Positions 26,497 to 35,785 of a stretch of DNA of 64,000 nucleotides are shown piece by piece; the stretch's first letter is position 1; every line of letters starts with the position of its first letter. The notes beneath the pieces were generated by a model. It was given only the letters and a program-made list of their open reading frames with translations. It made no database searches and was not told the origin of the DNA. Origin of the DNA: Pseudoalteromonas umbrosa (GTDB taxonomy: Bacteria; Pseudomonadota; Gammaproteobacteria; Enterobacterales; Alteromonadaceae); the NCBI RefSeq assembly GCF_030125375.1, contig NZ_JASJUU010000001.1:558001-622000 (forward strand), written 5' to 3'. The translations under genes were made by a program, and so were the position numbers.

Positions 26497-27252
26497 ATGG
26501 TAATCGGTTTTTCATTAAAAAAGTTATGTTTATCAGTCAGTATAACAGCGATAGCTGCGGGTATTTTTTATTTTCACGCATTAGCAGGTTTTTGTACAAA
26601 TCCAATTGTGTACAAAGCTCCACCTTTATTCGTTGAGCAATACTTGCAACACATCGAGTATCTTGAGCCATTGCCTCGTACTGAATTCGATAGGCGTTTT
26701 GTAGAAAAACCAGATCTAGAAGCGTTGATCGAAGATTACACTTATGAGGAAATTTTGGTCTTCAAAGCAGTTATGACGGGGCAGTACGATGATGAGTTGA
26801 TGCGTTTATTTTCTCACCCAGATAAAATGCAGAGAATTAAAATTGCAGAAGCATTTGCAGCTGTACAAATTCAATTCATACATGACGAAGAAAGTGGATT
26901 TCCACCAAAAAGAAATCAATTGTTCAACAGGTTAGGGGAGCATCTTCCTGATATTCGTAATGCGCTATCAGAAGCACTTATATATACGGCAGTAGAGGGA
27001 AAAGCTAACCGTATTCCATATACATTGGCTTGGTTACCCGGTCAAGGGCGAGAGACGTTAGAGCTGTTTTCTTGGGCAGCAAAGCATCATCCTGATCATA
27101 ACATTCGTAGGTCATCTATTTACTATGTGACTATTTTGGAGGGGGGAAACCTTACTGGGCCACTTTTATTAGGACGGAGTAAAGATCCTGTATATAGTGT
27201 GCGAAAATTAGCGTTGGATCTGCGTATTAGACGCTTAATAGGTAACATATAA
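26497..27252 (+). CDS. Exported or membrane-anchored protein with HEAT-like C-terminus, unknown function
   Basis: A 251-residue protein. A hydrophobic N-terminal segment (about 9-29, LCLSVSITAIAAGIFYFHAL) is a signal peptide or anchor. The rest is alpha-helical in character. The C-terminal part (about 150-250) looks like HEAT-type helical repeats, for example HNIRRSSIYYVTILEG followed by PVYSVRKLALDLRIRRLI. No enzyme motif is visible. A good ribosome-binding site (AAGGAG) precedes the ATG. The gene is convergent with the amidohydrolase, with stops 66 bases apart. Confidence 0.7.
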   Translation: MVIGFSLKKLCLSVSITAIAAGIFYFHALAGFCTNPIVYKAPPLFVEQYLQHIEYLEPLPRTEFDRRFVEKPDLEALIEDYTYEEILVFKAVMTGQYDDELMRLFSHPDKMQRIKIAEAFAAVQIQFIHDEESGFPPKRNQLFNRLGEHLPDIRNALSEALIYTAVEGKANRIPYTLAWLPGQGRETLELFSWAAKHHPDHNIRRSSIYYVTILEGGNLTGPLLLGRSKDPVYSVRKLALDLRIRRLIGNI

Positions 27253-27318
27253 AGCACTAGGGTTGATAGATATCCTGAGATATCTATCCAGATTATATAA
27301 ATATGTGAACGCTTATTT

Positions 27319-28599
27319 CTATAAGCGTTTATCCACTTCAACTTTGCCATCTTTTATGACCAATGCGACATTTTCCATTACTTTGATGTCTTCTAGTGGA
27401 TTACCTGGAACGGCAACAATATCAGCAAGTTTACCAGATTCTAAAGACCCAAGGTGGTCTTGCAATTTCAGTAACGTTGCCGAGTTAATGGTAGCTGCTT
27501 GTAGCGCTTGCAGTTCGGTCATGCCAAATTGGACCATACGGCTAAATTGCTTAGCGTTGTCTCCATGAGGGTAAATACCACCATCTGAGCCAAAAACCAT
27601 GTTAACACCTGCTTTTACTGCTTTTGTAAAGCTTTCTCGCTGAATTGAACCAACCTGTCGCTCCTTTTGGAGGCTCTCTTCAGGTATTCCAGCTTTTGCT
27701 CCTTCTCCTAAAATGTACTCGGTCGTGTATATGTCCATAGAGAAGTAAGTGCCATGTTTTAATGCCAATTGTATTGCCTCATCATCTAAAAAACTGACAT
27801 GCTCTACAGAGTCAACACCTGCTCGGATCGCAGATTTTATTCCATTTGTACCATGGGCATGCGCTGCAACCGTGAGCCCTCGCATATGCACTTCATTCAC
27901 AAGCGCTTCCATTTCTTCAAACGAATACTGCTGAGCACCTACTTTGGTGCCTGTTGACATAACACCGCCTGTTGCGCAGAATTTGATAACATCAACACCA
28001 TATTTCACATTTTCTCGCACTTTATGACGAACTGCCCAAGGGCCATCTGCGACACCTTCAGAGATAACTCTGTGTTCATGAGTAAATGCATTAATATCAC
28101 AATGTCCACCGGTAATACCTATGGCCGGACCTGATGCAAATACTCGAGGTCCTGATATGTCTCCATCATAAATAGCATCACGTATAGCAAGATCTGCATA
28201 GCCTGAGGCACCTAAATTTCTGACTGATGTAAAACCTGCTTCTAGCGTACGTCTGGCGTTTATAGCCCCTGTAATCGCCGAACGAGGAACAGTTCGTCGC
28301 AGCCTTTCATAGCCATGCACGGATGCATCACCTGTGAGGTGAACATGCATATCAAATAACCCAGGCACCAATGTATGACCCTTTAAATTAATGACTTTGG
28401 TATCAGAGTTTTCGGTATCTTTGGGTGTATGCTGAGAGACTGAAACAATGTTTTTATCTTCAATGACGATAGTCGCAGGTGTAATGAGCTTTCCTGATTT
28501 GACATCAAGTGCAGCGTCTGCTTTGAGGATGAGGGGGGTTGCGAATACGCTACAAGTGGTAAAAATTAAGGCTGTACTTAGGAGTGTTTTTCTGAACAT
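27319..28599 (-). CDS. Exported metal-dependent amidohydrolase (Xaa-Pro dipeptidase / imidazolonepropionase-like)
   Basis: A 426-residue enzyme of the amidohydrolase superfamily with a signal peptide (ending SVFAT), so it acts in the periplasm or outside. Metal-site motifs are in the expected order: HVHLTG after LVPGLFDMH, the probable carboxylated Lys in DVIKFCATGG, HAHG, EHVSF and the Asp of FGSDGG. The C-terminal beta-sandwich ends GKLADIVAVPGNPLEDI. The subgroup includes prolidases and aryldialkylphosphatase-like enzymes that cleave N-acyl or peptide bonds; the exact substrate is not deducible. Confidence 0.87.
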   Translation of the reverse strand: MFRKTLLSTALIFTTCSVFATPLILKADAALDVKSGKLITPATIVIEDKNIVSVSQHTPKDTENSDTKVINLKGHTLVPGLFDMHVHLTGDASVHGYERLRRTVPRSAITGAINARRTLEAGFTSVRNLGASGYADLAIRDAIYDGDISGPRVFASGPAIGITGGHCDINAFTHEHRVISEGVADGPWAVRHKVRENVKYGVDVIKFCATGGVMSTGTKVGAQQYSFEEMEALVNEVHMRGLTVAAHAHGTNGIKSAIRAGVDSVEHVSFLDDEAIQLALKHGTYFSMDIYTTEYILGEGAKAGIPEESLQKERQVGSIQRESFTKAVKAGVNMVFGSDGGIYPHGDNAKQFSRMVQFGMTELQALQAATINSATLLKLQDHLGSLESGKLADIVAVPGNPLEDIKVMENVALVIKDGKVEVDKRL

Positions 28600-28767
28600 G
28601 TTTTCTTCTTATGGTTTTTAATTCAAAAACAGTCTATGCAGGCTAGTAGAAGGCCCGCAAGCTTTTTACGACTGAGTGTACAATTTCCCTGATGAGTTTA
28701 TAGGCAATAAAATAGTTAAAATTTGTTTGTAACAGGGTGTTTATGAGAGTAAGGAGCTTATTAAGAG

Positions 28768-30318
28768 TTAGCTTACGACCGTTTGCCTTGGCTTTGCTTG
28801 CTGTAAATAATGAATATAGTCTTGCTCTTTTAATCCGGCTTCACGGCTTGAACGCAATAATAAGTCATTCAGCGCTTGGTCATTAATCCCATTTCTGAGC
28901 GCTTTACTACACATCTTGATGGTGTCTTTATATTCACCAGAATCAAACAACCGAGTGGCAAACTGCATATAAGCTTCTTGTTGGTCTGATTCCTCTTGGT
29001 AAATTTTAGCGAATACTTCTCTATGCATTAAGCCCGCCAAGACATAGTGGCTATTTCTATGCTGCTTGCCAAGTGCTCTATGAGCGTTAAATAGCATTTC
29101 TCTGGCGTGTTCCAGATCCTTTACGAGGAAAAATAAGTACGCAATAAGCGTAGCCGAACCTGGATCGTCTAGCGTATTGTGACTTAGTTGCAAAAGTTTT
29201 GCACTAGCATCAACTTCTTTACCTTCAATCAACATCATCATAATTAAAAGCAAATTGAACTCATCAGGACAGTACTTTTGCATATTTGAAGCGTGTCGAG
29301 TAATGGCTGATTTCAAATCATTTTGGATTGATTTAAGTACTTTAGACTCAATTTTTTCTTTGTTATCCAATGTTTCTAAAAAGCGAATTTTAATAGCTAG
29401 GGCCGAGAGCAGGGTAGACAGAGCTGGGTCTTCACTATAAGCGCGCTCTTTTCGCCTAATTAAATTATCAATAGCATCATGCTCTTTACACACATGTAAT
29501 ACCATTAGACTTAGCCTGAACATACTCGGTGACATATCTTCAATAGGAAATGCAAGTACTTGAGCTGTCGCTAGTTCTCGGTTATCGGTCTGAAATGCGA
29601 TATATATTTGCCAGTAAAAAACACGTATGGGGTAATCTTGCCGCGTTTGGGGTTCAGATAAAAAACCTTTACATGCTTCAAAATCTTTTAGCTCATAGTT
29701 GACATGAAACAAAGACCACTTTGCCCACTGGATATTGCGATCAGCCAAAGGCAAAAGCAGCTTTTTTGCTAATGAATAGTGGCCAAGTTTAAGCAGTAAG
29801 TTTACAAGCAGTTGATTACGCGCTTTTTTTAAATAGTTTGGATACTCTTGTTTACGTAACTCTTTGAGTTTTAATAATGCGTTTTTGTACTTTTTTGCCC
29901 TGATAAATTGGTAAGCAAGTTTAAATTCTTTAACTTGGAGAGTATGCTCTTTTAATATTGTCGCGAGATCTTGAGGAGTGTAAGGTACTTCCAGCAGTTG
30001 GTTACTATGAAATGGATACTCACAAGCGTAGTCAAATGCACTTTGCCTTTTTGCCATATACACAAGTCTGGTTATGGGCGGCAATGTTTCGTTGTACACA
30101 AGTTCGCTAACAAGATCATAAAGGTTTTTTATGGTATCAACTTGGTTATCTAAAAAAACAATATCATAGGTATTTTGTTTTGCTGATCGCTCAAAAGCGC
30201 TACCTGAGCGGTAAGAGCGAACATGAGACACGCCCTGCTTGTTTAGCAAAGCTTCTAAAAATCTAATGTTGTCGCTATTATCGTCGACTATTGCAATTTT
30301 TAGGTCTGAATACTGCAC
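28768..30318 (-). CDS. Response regulator receiver fused to a TPR-like helical domain
   Basis: I place the start at GTG 30318, which has an AGGA ribosome-binding site 6 bases upstream and gives 516 residues; an upstream in-frame GTG at 30369 would add 17 residues unlike receiver domains. Residues 1-120 form a CheY-like receiver (KIAIVDDNSDNIRFLEALL, phosphoacceptor Asp57 in IVFLDNQ). The remaining 390 residues are helical with TPR-like repeats (LLKLGHYSLAKKLLLPLADR, ATRLFDSGEYKDTIKMCSKAL). There is no DNA-binding or enzymatic output, so it probably acts by protein contact, as VieB-type REC-TPR proteins do. The HDOD gene lies upstream on the same strand. Confidence 0.83.
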   Translation of the reverse strand: MQYSDLKIAIVDDNSDNIRFLEALLNKQGVSHVRSYRSGSAFERSAKQNTYDIVFLDNQVDTIKNLYDLVSELVYNETLPPITRLVYMAKRQSAFDYACEYPFHSNQLLEVPYTPQDLATILKEHTLQVKEFKLAYQFIRAKKYKNALLKLKELRKQEYPNYLKKARNQLLVNLLLKLGHYSLAKKLLLPLADRNIQWAKWSLFHVNYELKDFEACKGFLSEPQTRQDYPIRVFYWQIYIAFQTDNRELATAQVLAFPIEDMSPSMFRLSLMVLHVCKEHDAIDNLIRRKERAYSEDPALSTLLSALAIKIRFLETLDNKEKIESKVLKSIQNDLKSAITRHASNMQKYCPDEFNLLLIMMMLIEGKEVDASAKLLQLSHNTLDDPGSATLIAYLFFLVKDLEHAREMLFNAHRALGKQHRNSHYVLAGLMHREVFAKIYQEESDQQEAYMQFATRLFDSGEYKDTIKMCSKALRNGINDQALNDLLLRSSREAGLKEQDYIHYLQQAKPRQTVVS

Positions 30319-30559
30319 TTTATTTCCTTTTATCAGCTGCCGGAGAGATGACCGATGCTGAAAAAACACCCAGTTTGTAGTTAATTTTGGAACTTACTAT
30401 TCTAATCGTTTTAAACTCATAATCATAGAGTTAAATGCACTTTCATTTACATTTATTTAAAATTTGAATGTTGGGGGTTAAAGATAGGAGGTTTTACTTG
30501 TGTAGGCTGTGGCATGTATGTGTCAAAAATGATTACGCAACATGCCAAAAAATCGGTGT

Positions 30560-31402
30560 TTAGTTAAAGATTTCTTCTACGTCATCTTTTATGTCTTGAT
30601 AGGCGTCTTCATCTAGTTCCAAAACATGAAGTACATCTGTCTTTATATATGCCCAGTCGGGCACTGAGACAAAACGTTTGTTCACTTGTACTAAATGCTC
30701 TGCCATTTTTAGCGTTGCCATGGTGCATACGTGTTCTATGTCGTGGTTTTCTTTAAAAAACTCCATATCATGGTGCCTGAGTATGAGTTTGCATATGGGT
30801 TTGGGCAGATTCCAACTGTTTGCTAGAAAATACCCAATGGTCGCATGATTGGTGTTGTATATCGCTTCTTCTTGTTCTACCAATAACATGTCATAGTTGC
30901 TGTTGGCACAAGAGAGTACGTTTGCATAATCATCAAACTTTAATGCCATAGCAGGAATACCCGCATCGTGAAATAGCCCGAGCATATGAAGACTTTCTAG
31001 CGGTATTTTCACAGGAATTTTGCGGCCAATGATCATTGCGACTTCAGATATCTCATTTGCGGTGTCCCAAAACCTTTCCAAGCTTATACAGCACCGAGAT
31101 TGATCAAATGCTTGTTTTAATAAAAACCCTGTAACAAGATGAGTCACACTGTTTAAACCGAGAAACATAACCGCTTGGCGAATATCAGTAATTGTCCGTG
31201 AAAAGCCATATGATGAGGAGTTAATCACTTTCAATACTGCGGCTGAAGTCGCCACATCTGTGGCAATGAGATCTGCAATTTGGCCAAGTTCAGGCTCACT
31301 TGATTGTAAGAGTTCATGTAAGTGAGTAAGTAATTCTGGTTTCGGTGGAAGGGAAAAACCTTTTTCTACATCATTAAGAACAACATTATCTATTTCTATC
31401 AT
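30560..31402 (-). CDS. HDOD domain signalling protein
   Basis: A 280-residue protein made almost entirely of an HDOD domain, a non-catalytic relative of HD phosphohydrolases. Typical segments are LPPKPELLTHLHELLQ, IADLIATDVATSAAVLKVIN, SSYGFSRTITDIRQAVMFLG and LGLFHDAGIPAM. HDOD proteins act in bacterial signalling, often with receiver domains or chemotaxis-like pathways. It lies 241 bases upstream of the REC-TPR gene on the same strand, so a functional pair is plausible. Confidence 0.87.
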   Translation of the reverse strand: MIEIDNVVLNDVEKGFSLPPKPELLTHLHELLQSSEPELGQIADLIATDVATSAAVLKVINSSSYGFSRTITDIRQAVMFLGLNSVTHLVTGFLLKQAFDQSRCCISLERFWDTANEISEVAMIIGRKIPVKIPLESLHMLGLFHDAGIPAMALKFDDYANVLSCANSNYDMLLVEQEEAIYNTNHATIGYFLANSWNLPKPICKLILRHHDMEFFKENHDIEHVCTMATLKMAEHLVQVNKRFVSVPDWAYIKTDVLHVLELDEDAYQDIKDDVEEIFN

Positions 31403-31614
31403 AGTTCTTCCATCTCGATGCTAAACATCAAATATAGGTAATTGCACTGACGTTAGATGAGTATAGTCGTACCTGCTAATTTTTGTGCTGATGGTATTAA
31501 ATTTGTATTTTTTGCCTGTAAAATAATCAACCAGTTGGTAATTCAGGGACGTTTTATTGCTTTCATTCGCTTTGTTAAGTTAAGGTTAGATAATTTTACT
31601 GTTTGGGAATAATT

Positions 31615-33168
31615 ATGAGTCAATCACCTGAAACGGCAGCGCCGAGTGGGGCAGTTGCACGTTTTCTTAACGGGATCGAGCGTGTAGGGAATAAACTCCC
31701 TGATCCTGCAATCATTTTCTTATCAGCTATGCTGCTGATATGGTTCCTTTCTTGGATTTTTTCAAGCACGACTTTTGATGCGATAGACCCGCGTACTGGT
31801 GAAGCTATCGTTGTTCATAACTTATTAAGCGGTGATTCTCTAGCCAGTTTCTTAGCCAATATGGTTAAGACGTTCACAGGATTTGCACCTTTGGGTGTTG
31901 TATTAGTTGCGATGTTAGGTGTTGGTGTTGCTGAGCACTCTGGTTACATTAACACGGGCTTGAAATTGATGCTAAAGCGCACACCTCAAGCATTATTGAC
32001 ACCATCAATTATTTTGATTGCGATTGTGAGCCACACAGCAACTGATGCAGGGTATGTATTGGTTATTCCATTGGCTGGTGTCATTTTCTATGCCATGGGT
32101 CGTCACCCACTTGCAGGTATTGCAGCTGCGTTCGCAGGTGTAAGTGGTGGATTTAGCGCTAACTTCATCCCATCAGGTATCGACCCGTTACTGCAGAGCT
32201 TTACACAAAGCGCAGCACATATTATCGATCCTGAGATTGCAATTAACCCGTTGAACAACTGGTTCTTTACCTCAGCTTCGAGCTTATTCATTATTCTTCT
32301 TGGTTGGTACATTACTGATAAAATTATTGAGCCACGTCTTAAAAATACTGAGATAGATGGTGACACGAACAGCTTACCTTCTTTTGATGAAGTAAACGCG
32401 AAAGAAAAGCGTGCATTTTTAGCTGCATCTGGTGTGATGTTATCAGGCATTGCATTATTGGTTTACGCAGCAAGTGGTGAAGATTCAGCACTACGCAGTC
32501 CAAACGGCTCGCTGACTGAATTTACGGCGCCGCTTATGCAATCTATTGTACCGCTTATTTTCTTACTGTTTTGGGTGCCTGGTGCGGTTTATGGCTTCTT
32601 AGTCGGTACCTTTAAATCATCTAAAGACATGATTGATGCCATGAGTAAATCAATGGGCAGCATGGCTTACTACATTGTAATGGCGTTCTTCTGTGCGCTA
32701 TTTATCAGTGCATTCAGCCAATCTAATTTGGGTGCATTGCTTGCGATTGAAGGTGCAGAGGTACTTAAAGCGCTAGCATTACCAAGTTCAGTGACTGTCG
32801 TAGGGATTATTTTCTTGACTGCGTTTGTGAACTTATTTGTTGGTTCAAGCTCTGCTAAGTGGGCGTTGCTAGGCCCTATCTTTGTTCCAATGCTGATGCA
32901 ACTTGGTCTATCACCTGATTTGACGCAAGCCGCTTATCGTGTAGGTGATTCAAGCTCGAATATTATCACACCGCTTATGCCATACTTCCCGCTTGTTGTG
33001 GTTTATTGTCAAAAGTATGTGAAGAACACAGGTATCGGTACTTTGATAGCACTGATGATCCCATACTCAATCGCCTTCCTAATCGGTTGGAGTATTTTCT
33101 TGTTGGCTTATTGGGGTTTAAGTATTCCACTAGGTCTACAATCAAGCTACATTTATCCTGCTGGATAA
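31615..33168 (+). CDS. AbgT family transporter
   Basis: An inner-membrane transporter of 517 residues with about twelve helices. It matches the AbgT family, with ERVGNKLPDPAIIFL near the N-terminus and the conserved loops SHTATDAGYVLVIPLAG and GGFSANFIPSGIDPLL. The C-terminal part has NLFVGSSSAKWALLGPIFVPM and GDSSSNIITPLMPYFPL. E. coli AbgT imports p-aminobenzoyl-glutamate, while other members export sulfonamides, so direction and substrate remain open. The ATG at 31615 is preferred over an in-frame TTG at 31603, since GGGA lies upstream. A perfect bidirectional terminator follows. Confidence 0.92.
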   Translation: MSQSPETAAPSGAVARFLNGIERVGNKLPDPAIIFLSAMLLIWFLSWIFSSTTFDAIDPRTGEAIVVHNLLSGDSLASFLANMVKTFTGFAPLGVVLVAMLGVGVAEHSGYINTGLKLMLKRTPQALLTPSIILIAIVSHTATDAGYVLVIPLAGVIFYAMGRHPLAGIAAAFAGVSGGFSANFIPSGIDPLLQSFTQSAAHIIDPEIAINPLNNWFFTSASSLFIILLGWYITDKIIEPRLKNTEIDGDTNSLPSFDEVNAKEKRAFLAASGVMLSGIALLVYAASGEDSALRSPNGSLTEFTAPLMQSIVPLIFLLFWVPGAVYGFLVGTFKSSKDMIDAMSKSMGSMAYYIVMAFFCALFISAFSQSNLGALLAIEGAEVLKALALPSSVTVVGIIFLTAFVNLFVGSSSAKWALLGPIFVPMLMQLGLSPDLTQAAYRVGDSSSNIITPLMPYFPLVVVYCQKYVKNTGIGTLIALMIPYSIAFLIGWSIFLLAYWGLSIPLGLQSSYIYPAG

Positions 33169-33171
33169 ATA

Positions 33172-33201
33172 AAAAAAGCCGCTCAATTGAGCGGCTTTTT
33201 T
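33172..33201. terminator. Bidirectional terminator between the AbgT-type gene and cmoB
   Basis: A perfect palindrome centred between 33186 and 33187, with stem GCCGCTCAA/TTGAGCGGC flanked by an A-run and a T-run. It can terminate both the rightward transporter gene and leftward cmoB. Confidence 0.92.
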
Positions 33202-33222
33202 AATCTCGATAACTTAGTAAGA

Positions 33223-34191
33223 TTATGCTTCAGCTATGAATATAGCGCGCAGTGGAGCAGGGTAACCCTCAATTGTTTTGCTTGGGTCTAGTGGATCTAA
33301 GAAATCTGCAAGTGACTCAGTTTCCATCCACTCAGTCTTGCGCTGCTCATCTAATGAAGTGGTGTCTTTGTTGACAACACGAACGTTCTTAAAGCCAACG
33401 CGCTCTAACCACAGCTTGAGTGCATCACAGCTTGGGATATACCAGACATTACGCATTTTTGCATAGCGATCAGTCGGGACTAGCACAGTATTAACATCGC
33501 CTTCGATCACTAAGGTTTCAAGTACAAGCTCGCCACCTTTACGAAGTTGCGCGCGTAATTGGCTTAAAAAGTCTATCGGTGAGCGTCTGTGATAAAGCAC
33601 CCCCATAGAAAATACCGTATCAAATGCTTTAAGTTCAGGTAACTGCTCTACGCCTAATGGCAGTAAATGCACATTTGGGTCTGGGTTAAAGTGCTTAATC
33701 GCTTGGAATTGACTTAAAAACAGATCTGACGGATCAATACCGACTACAAAGTCAGCACCAGCACCTTTCATACGCCATAAGTGGTAACCAGAGCCACAGC
33801 CAATATCTAAAACGGTTCTACCGTGCAGGTCGCTAATGTGTGGGAGCAGTCTGTCCCATTTCCAATCACTTCGCCATTCAGTGTCAATGTGAATACCGTG
33901 TATATTGAAGGGGCCTTTTCGCCATGGCATCATACGCTTTAGTAAATGGGTAAGCTGTTTTGTATGGCCTTCTGAAAGCTCATCGCTTAAACCAAACTCG
34001 ACCCGATCAGCGGTGTTGATGTGTTTTGTCGTTGACTCAGGTAAGTTTTTAAGGACCTTTTCCCACTTTGGCCAATCACCATGTTGTGCTTCTTTTTGCC
34101 AGTGTGTTAACTGGGCTGGCAAAGTATCTAACCAATGACTGAGCTGGTTTTTCGCAATGGCTGCGTAAAAGTCATTAAACCAAGTATTCAT
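33223..34191 (-). CDS. cmoB: tRNA U34 carboxymethyltransferase CmoB
   Basis: CmoB transfers a carboxymethyl group from carboxy-SAM to 5-hydroxyuridine at the wobble position of tRNA, giving cmo5U. At 322 residues it has the E. coli length. It carries the methyltransferase motif [15 protein letters not shown] and the family segments [30 protein letters not shown] and [18 protein letters not shown]. It starts 10 bases after the stop of cmoA, which makes its cofactor, so the two form an operon. Its end abuts the palindromic terminator. Confidence 0.96.
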   Translation of the reverse strand: MNTWFNDFYAAIAKNQLSHWLDTLPAQLTHWQKEAQHGDWPKWEKVLKNLPESTTKHINTADRVEFGLSDELSEGHTKQLTHLLKRMMPWRKGPFNIHGIHIDTEWRSDWKWDRLLPHISDLHGRTVLDIGCGSGYHLWRMKGAGADFVVGIDPSDLFLSQFQAIKHFNPDPNVHLLPLGVEQLPELKAFDTVFSMGVLYHRRSPIDFLSQLRAQLRKGGELVLETLVIEGDVNTVLVPTDRYAKMRNVWYIPSCDALKLWLERVGFKNVRVVNKDTTSLDEQRKTEWMETESLADFLDPLDPSKTIEGYPAPLRAIFIAEA

Positions 34192-34201
34192 AATATCCTC
34201 G

Positions 34202-34945
34202 TTATTTTATTGCGACCATTGAGCAAAAGTTAAAGCACTGATACCACACTTGCGTGTTTGAAAAACCGACATTGCTTAGTCTTTCTCTATGGGTGCTAAG
34301 GGCGTCAGTGCGCATGATGTTTTCAATTGCGGTTCTTTTTTGGCTTATCTCTAATTCGGAATAACCATTTTGGCGTTTGAAATCATGGTGTAAATCAATT
34401 AACAAGTTATCTTTGGTATCGTTTTCGCCTTTGATCTTTTCTGATAAAAGCAAAACACCACCGGGCTTTAAGCCCGCAAAGATTTTTTCGAGTACGGCTT
34501 GTCTTTGATCTTGCGGGATGAACTGGAGTGTGAAGTTCATTGCAACCACACTGGCATTTTCAATTTGGATGTCATTAATGTCACCCAGTTGAACATTAAC
34601 AGGCACTTCTGATTTAAAGCCTTTGAGGTGTAACTTACAGCGCTCAACCATAGGCGCAGAGTTATCAATGGCGATTATCTGGCAGTTTTCTTTGTCTATG
34701 TTACGACGCATACTGAGCGTCACAGCGCCCAAAGAGCACCCTAAGTCATACAAATTTGAATTACTTTGCGCAAACTGACCTGCAAGTTTACCCATCGTAC
34801 TGACCATTGTGGCGTATCCAGGAACTGACCTTTGGATCATGTCTGGGAACACTTCGACGACATTTGCGTCAAATGTAAAGTCTTTTACTTCTTGCTCTGC
34901 GGCATAAATACTGTCTTTGCCAGTCACAATACTACTCTCATACAA
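34202..34945 (-). CDS. cmoA: Carboxy-S-adenosyl-L-methionine synthase CmoA
   Basis: CmoA converts SAM and prephenate to carboxy-SAM, the donor used by CmoB. The 247 residues equal the E. coli length. Visible motifs are [47 protein letters not shown] and LLLSEKI. It is first in a two-gene operon with cmoB. Confidence 0.96.
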   Translation of the reverse strand: MYESSIVTGKDSIYAAEQEVKDFTFDANVVEVFPDMIQRSVPGYATMVSTMGKLAGQFAQSNSNLYDLGCSLGAVTLSMRRNIDKENCQIIAIDNSAPMVERCKLHLKGFKSEVPVNVQLGDINDIQIENASVVAMNFTLQFIPQDQRQAVLEKIFAGLKPGGVLLLSEKIKGENDTKDNLLIDLHHDFKRQNGYSELEISQKRTAIENIMRTDALSTHRERLSNVGFSNTQVWYQCFNFCSMVAIK

Positions 34946-35044
34946 AAATAATCTCGCTATTTTAGCATTTTATACTGGATAGTCAGTGATAAATTGAGTA
35001 GCTTGGCTACTATTAGTCATAAGAAGTAAAAAATGAGATAAAAA

Positions 35045-35734
35045 ATGGCGAAAAATAAAGTTGTCAGTACAGAAGATATCCTATCAACCTTGTGTCACTC
35101 AGTGACTGAAGTGCTTTCATCAGCGAGTGGAAACCAAATTTCATATTCGGCGATGGTTCAAAAGATCACGCGTACCTGCATGCGACCGGATATCGGCTGT
35201 TTTGTGTTGTTCGATGGCGGGTTTACAGGACTCGTTGTGACTAACTTCACAGCTCAGGCAGCAATGGAAATCTACCAAGATTACATGCGCAACATGGGCA
35301 TGCCGGAGAGTGAAATTGCACAAAGTCACCTATCTGACGATGTATCAAATGTGATGGGTGAATTGATGAACCAAATTGTTGGTGATTTTACAGGTAAAGT
35401 AAGAGAGCAATTACATACCTCAATTACGCAAAACCAGCCGAAAATGATGGCAATTAATAAGCAGGTGCAAATCTCCGTTGATACAACCATGGACAGACCA
35501 CAAGCAAGACGAGTTACATTCACGACGCAAGGGCAAAATATATTCTATCTTGAGCTAGCAATGGATAAGACTGAGTTTATTAAGCTCCATGATTTTGATA
35601 TTGCAGAAGCGGTAGACCCGGACGATATTATTGCAAACCAGACTTCTTCATCTGCAAAAACGAAGGCTGCAAAACCAGCTGAGCCACAAGAAGATGCTGC
35701 TGATGATGACTTTATGGCAGAGCTAGGATTATAA
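35045..35734 (+). CDS. DUF3334 protein with a CheC/CheX-type phosphatase motif
   Basis: A 229-residue cytoplasmic protein that I assign to the DUF3334 family of marine gammaproteobacteria. Within residues 102-132 I see Asn102, Glu106-x2-Asn109 and, after exactly 22 residues, Pro132. This fits the E-x2-N-x22-P core of CheC/CheX/FliY CheY-P phosphatases, with Asn in place of the usual first Asp/Ser. The acidic C-terminal tail is separated by an Ala/Lys/Pro-rich linker. Phosphatase activity on a receiver domain is therefore a reasonable inference, not shown. The neighbouring gene encodes a hybrid kinase with two receivers, convergent with it and separated by a hairpin. Confidence 0.8.
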   Translation: MAKNKVVSTEDILSTLCHSVTEVLSSASGNQISYSAMVQKITRTCMRPDIGCFVLFDGGFTGLVVTNFTAQAAMEIYQDYMRNMGMPESEIAQSHLSDDVSNVMGELMNQIVGDFTGKVREQLHTSITQNQPKMMAINKQVQISVDTTMDRPQARRVTFTTQGQNIFYLELAMDKTEFIKLHDFDIAEAVDPDDIIANQTSSSAKTKAAKPAEPQEDAADDDFMAELGL

Positions 35735-35749
35735 GATCTTTGGTGTAAG

Positions 35750-35785
35750 ACATCATGCAGTCAATATAAGCTGCATGATGTTTTA
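35750..35785. terminator. Hairpin between convergent DUF3334 and hybrid-kinase genes
   Basis: A perfect inverted repeat ACATCATGCAG (35750-35760) / CTGCATGATGT (35771-35781) with a 10-base loop is followed by TTTA. It overlaps the last codons of the convergent kinase gene and can serve the rightward DUF3334 transcript. Confidence 0.75.
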
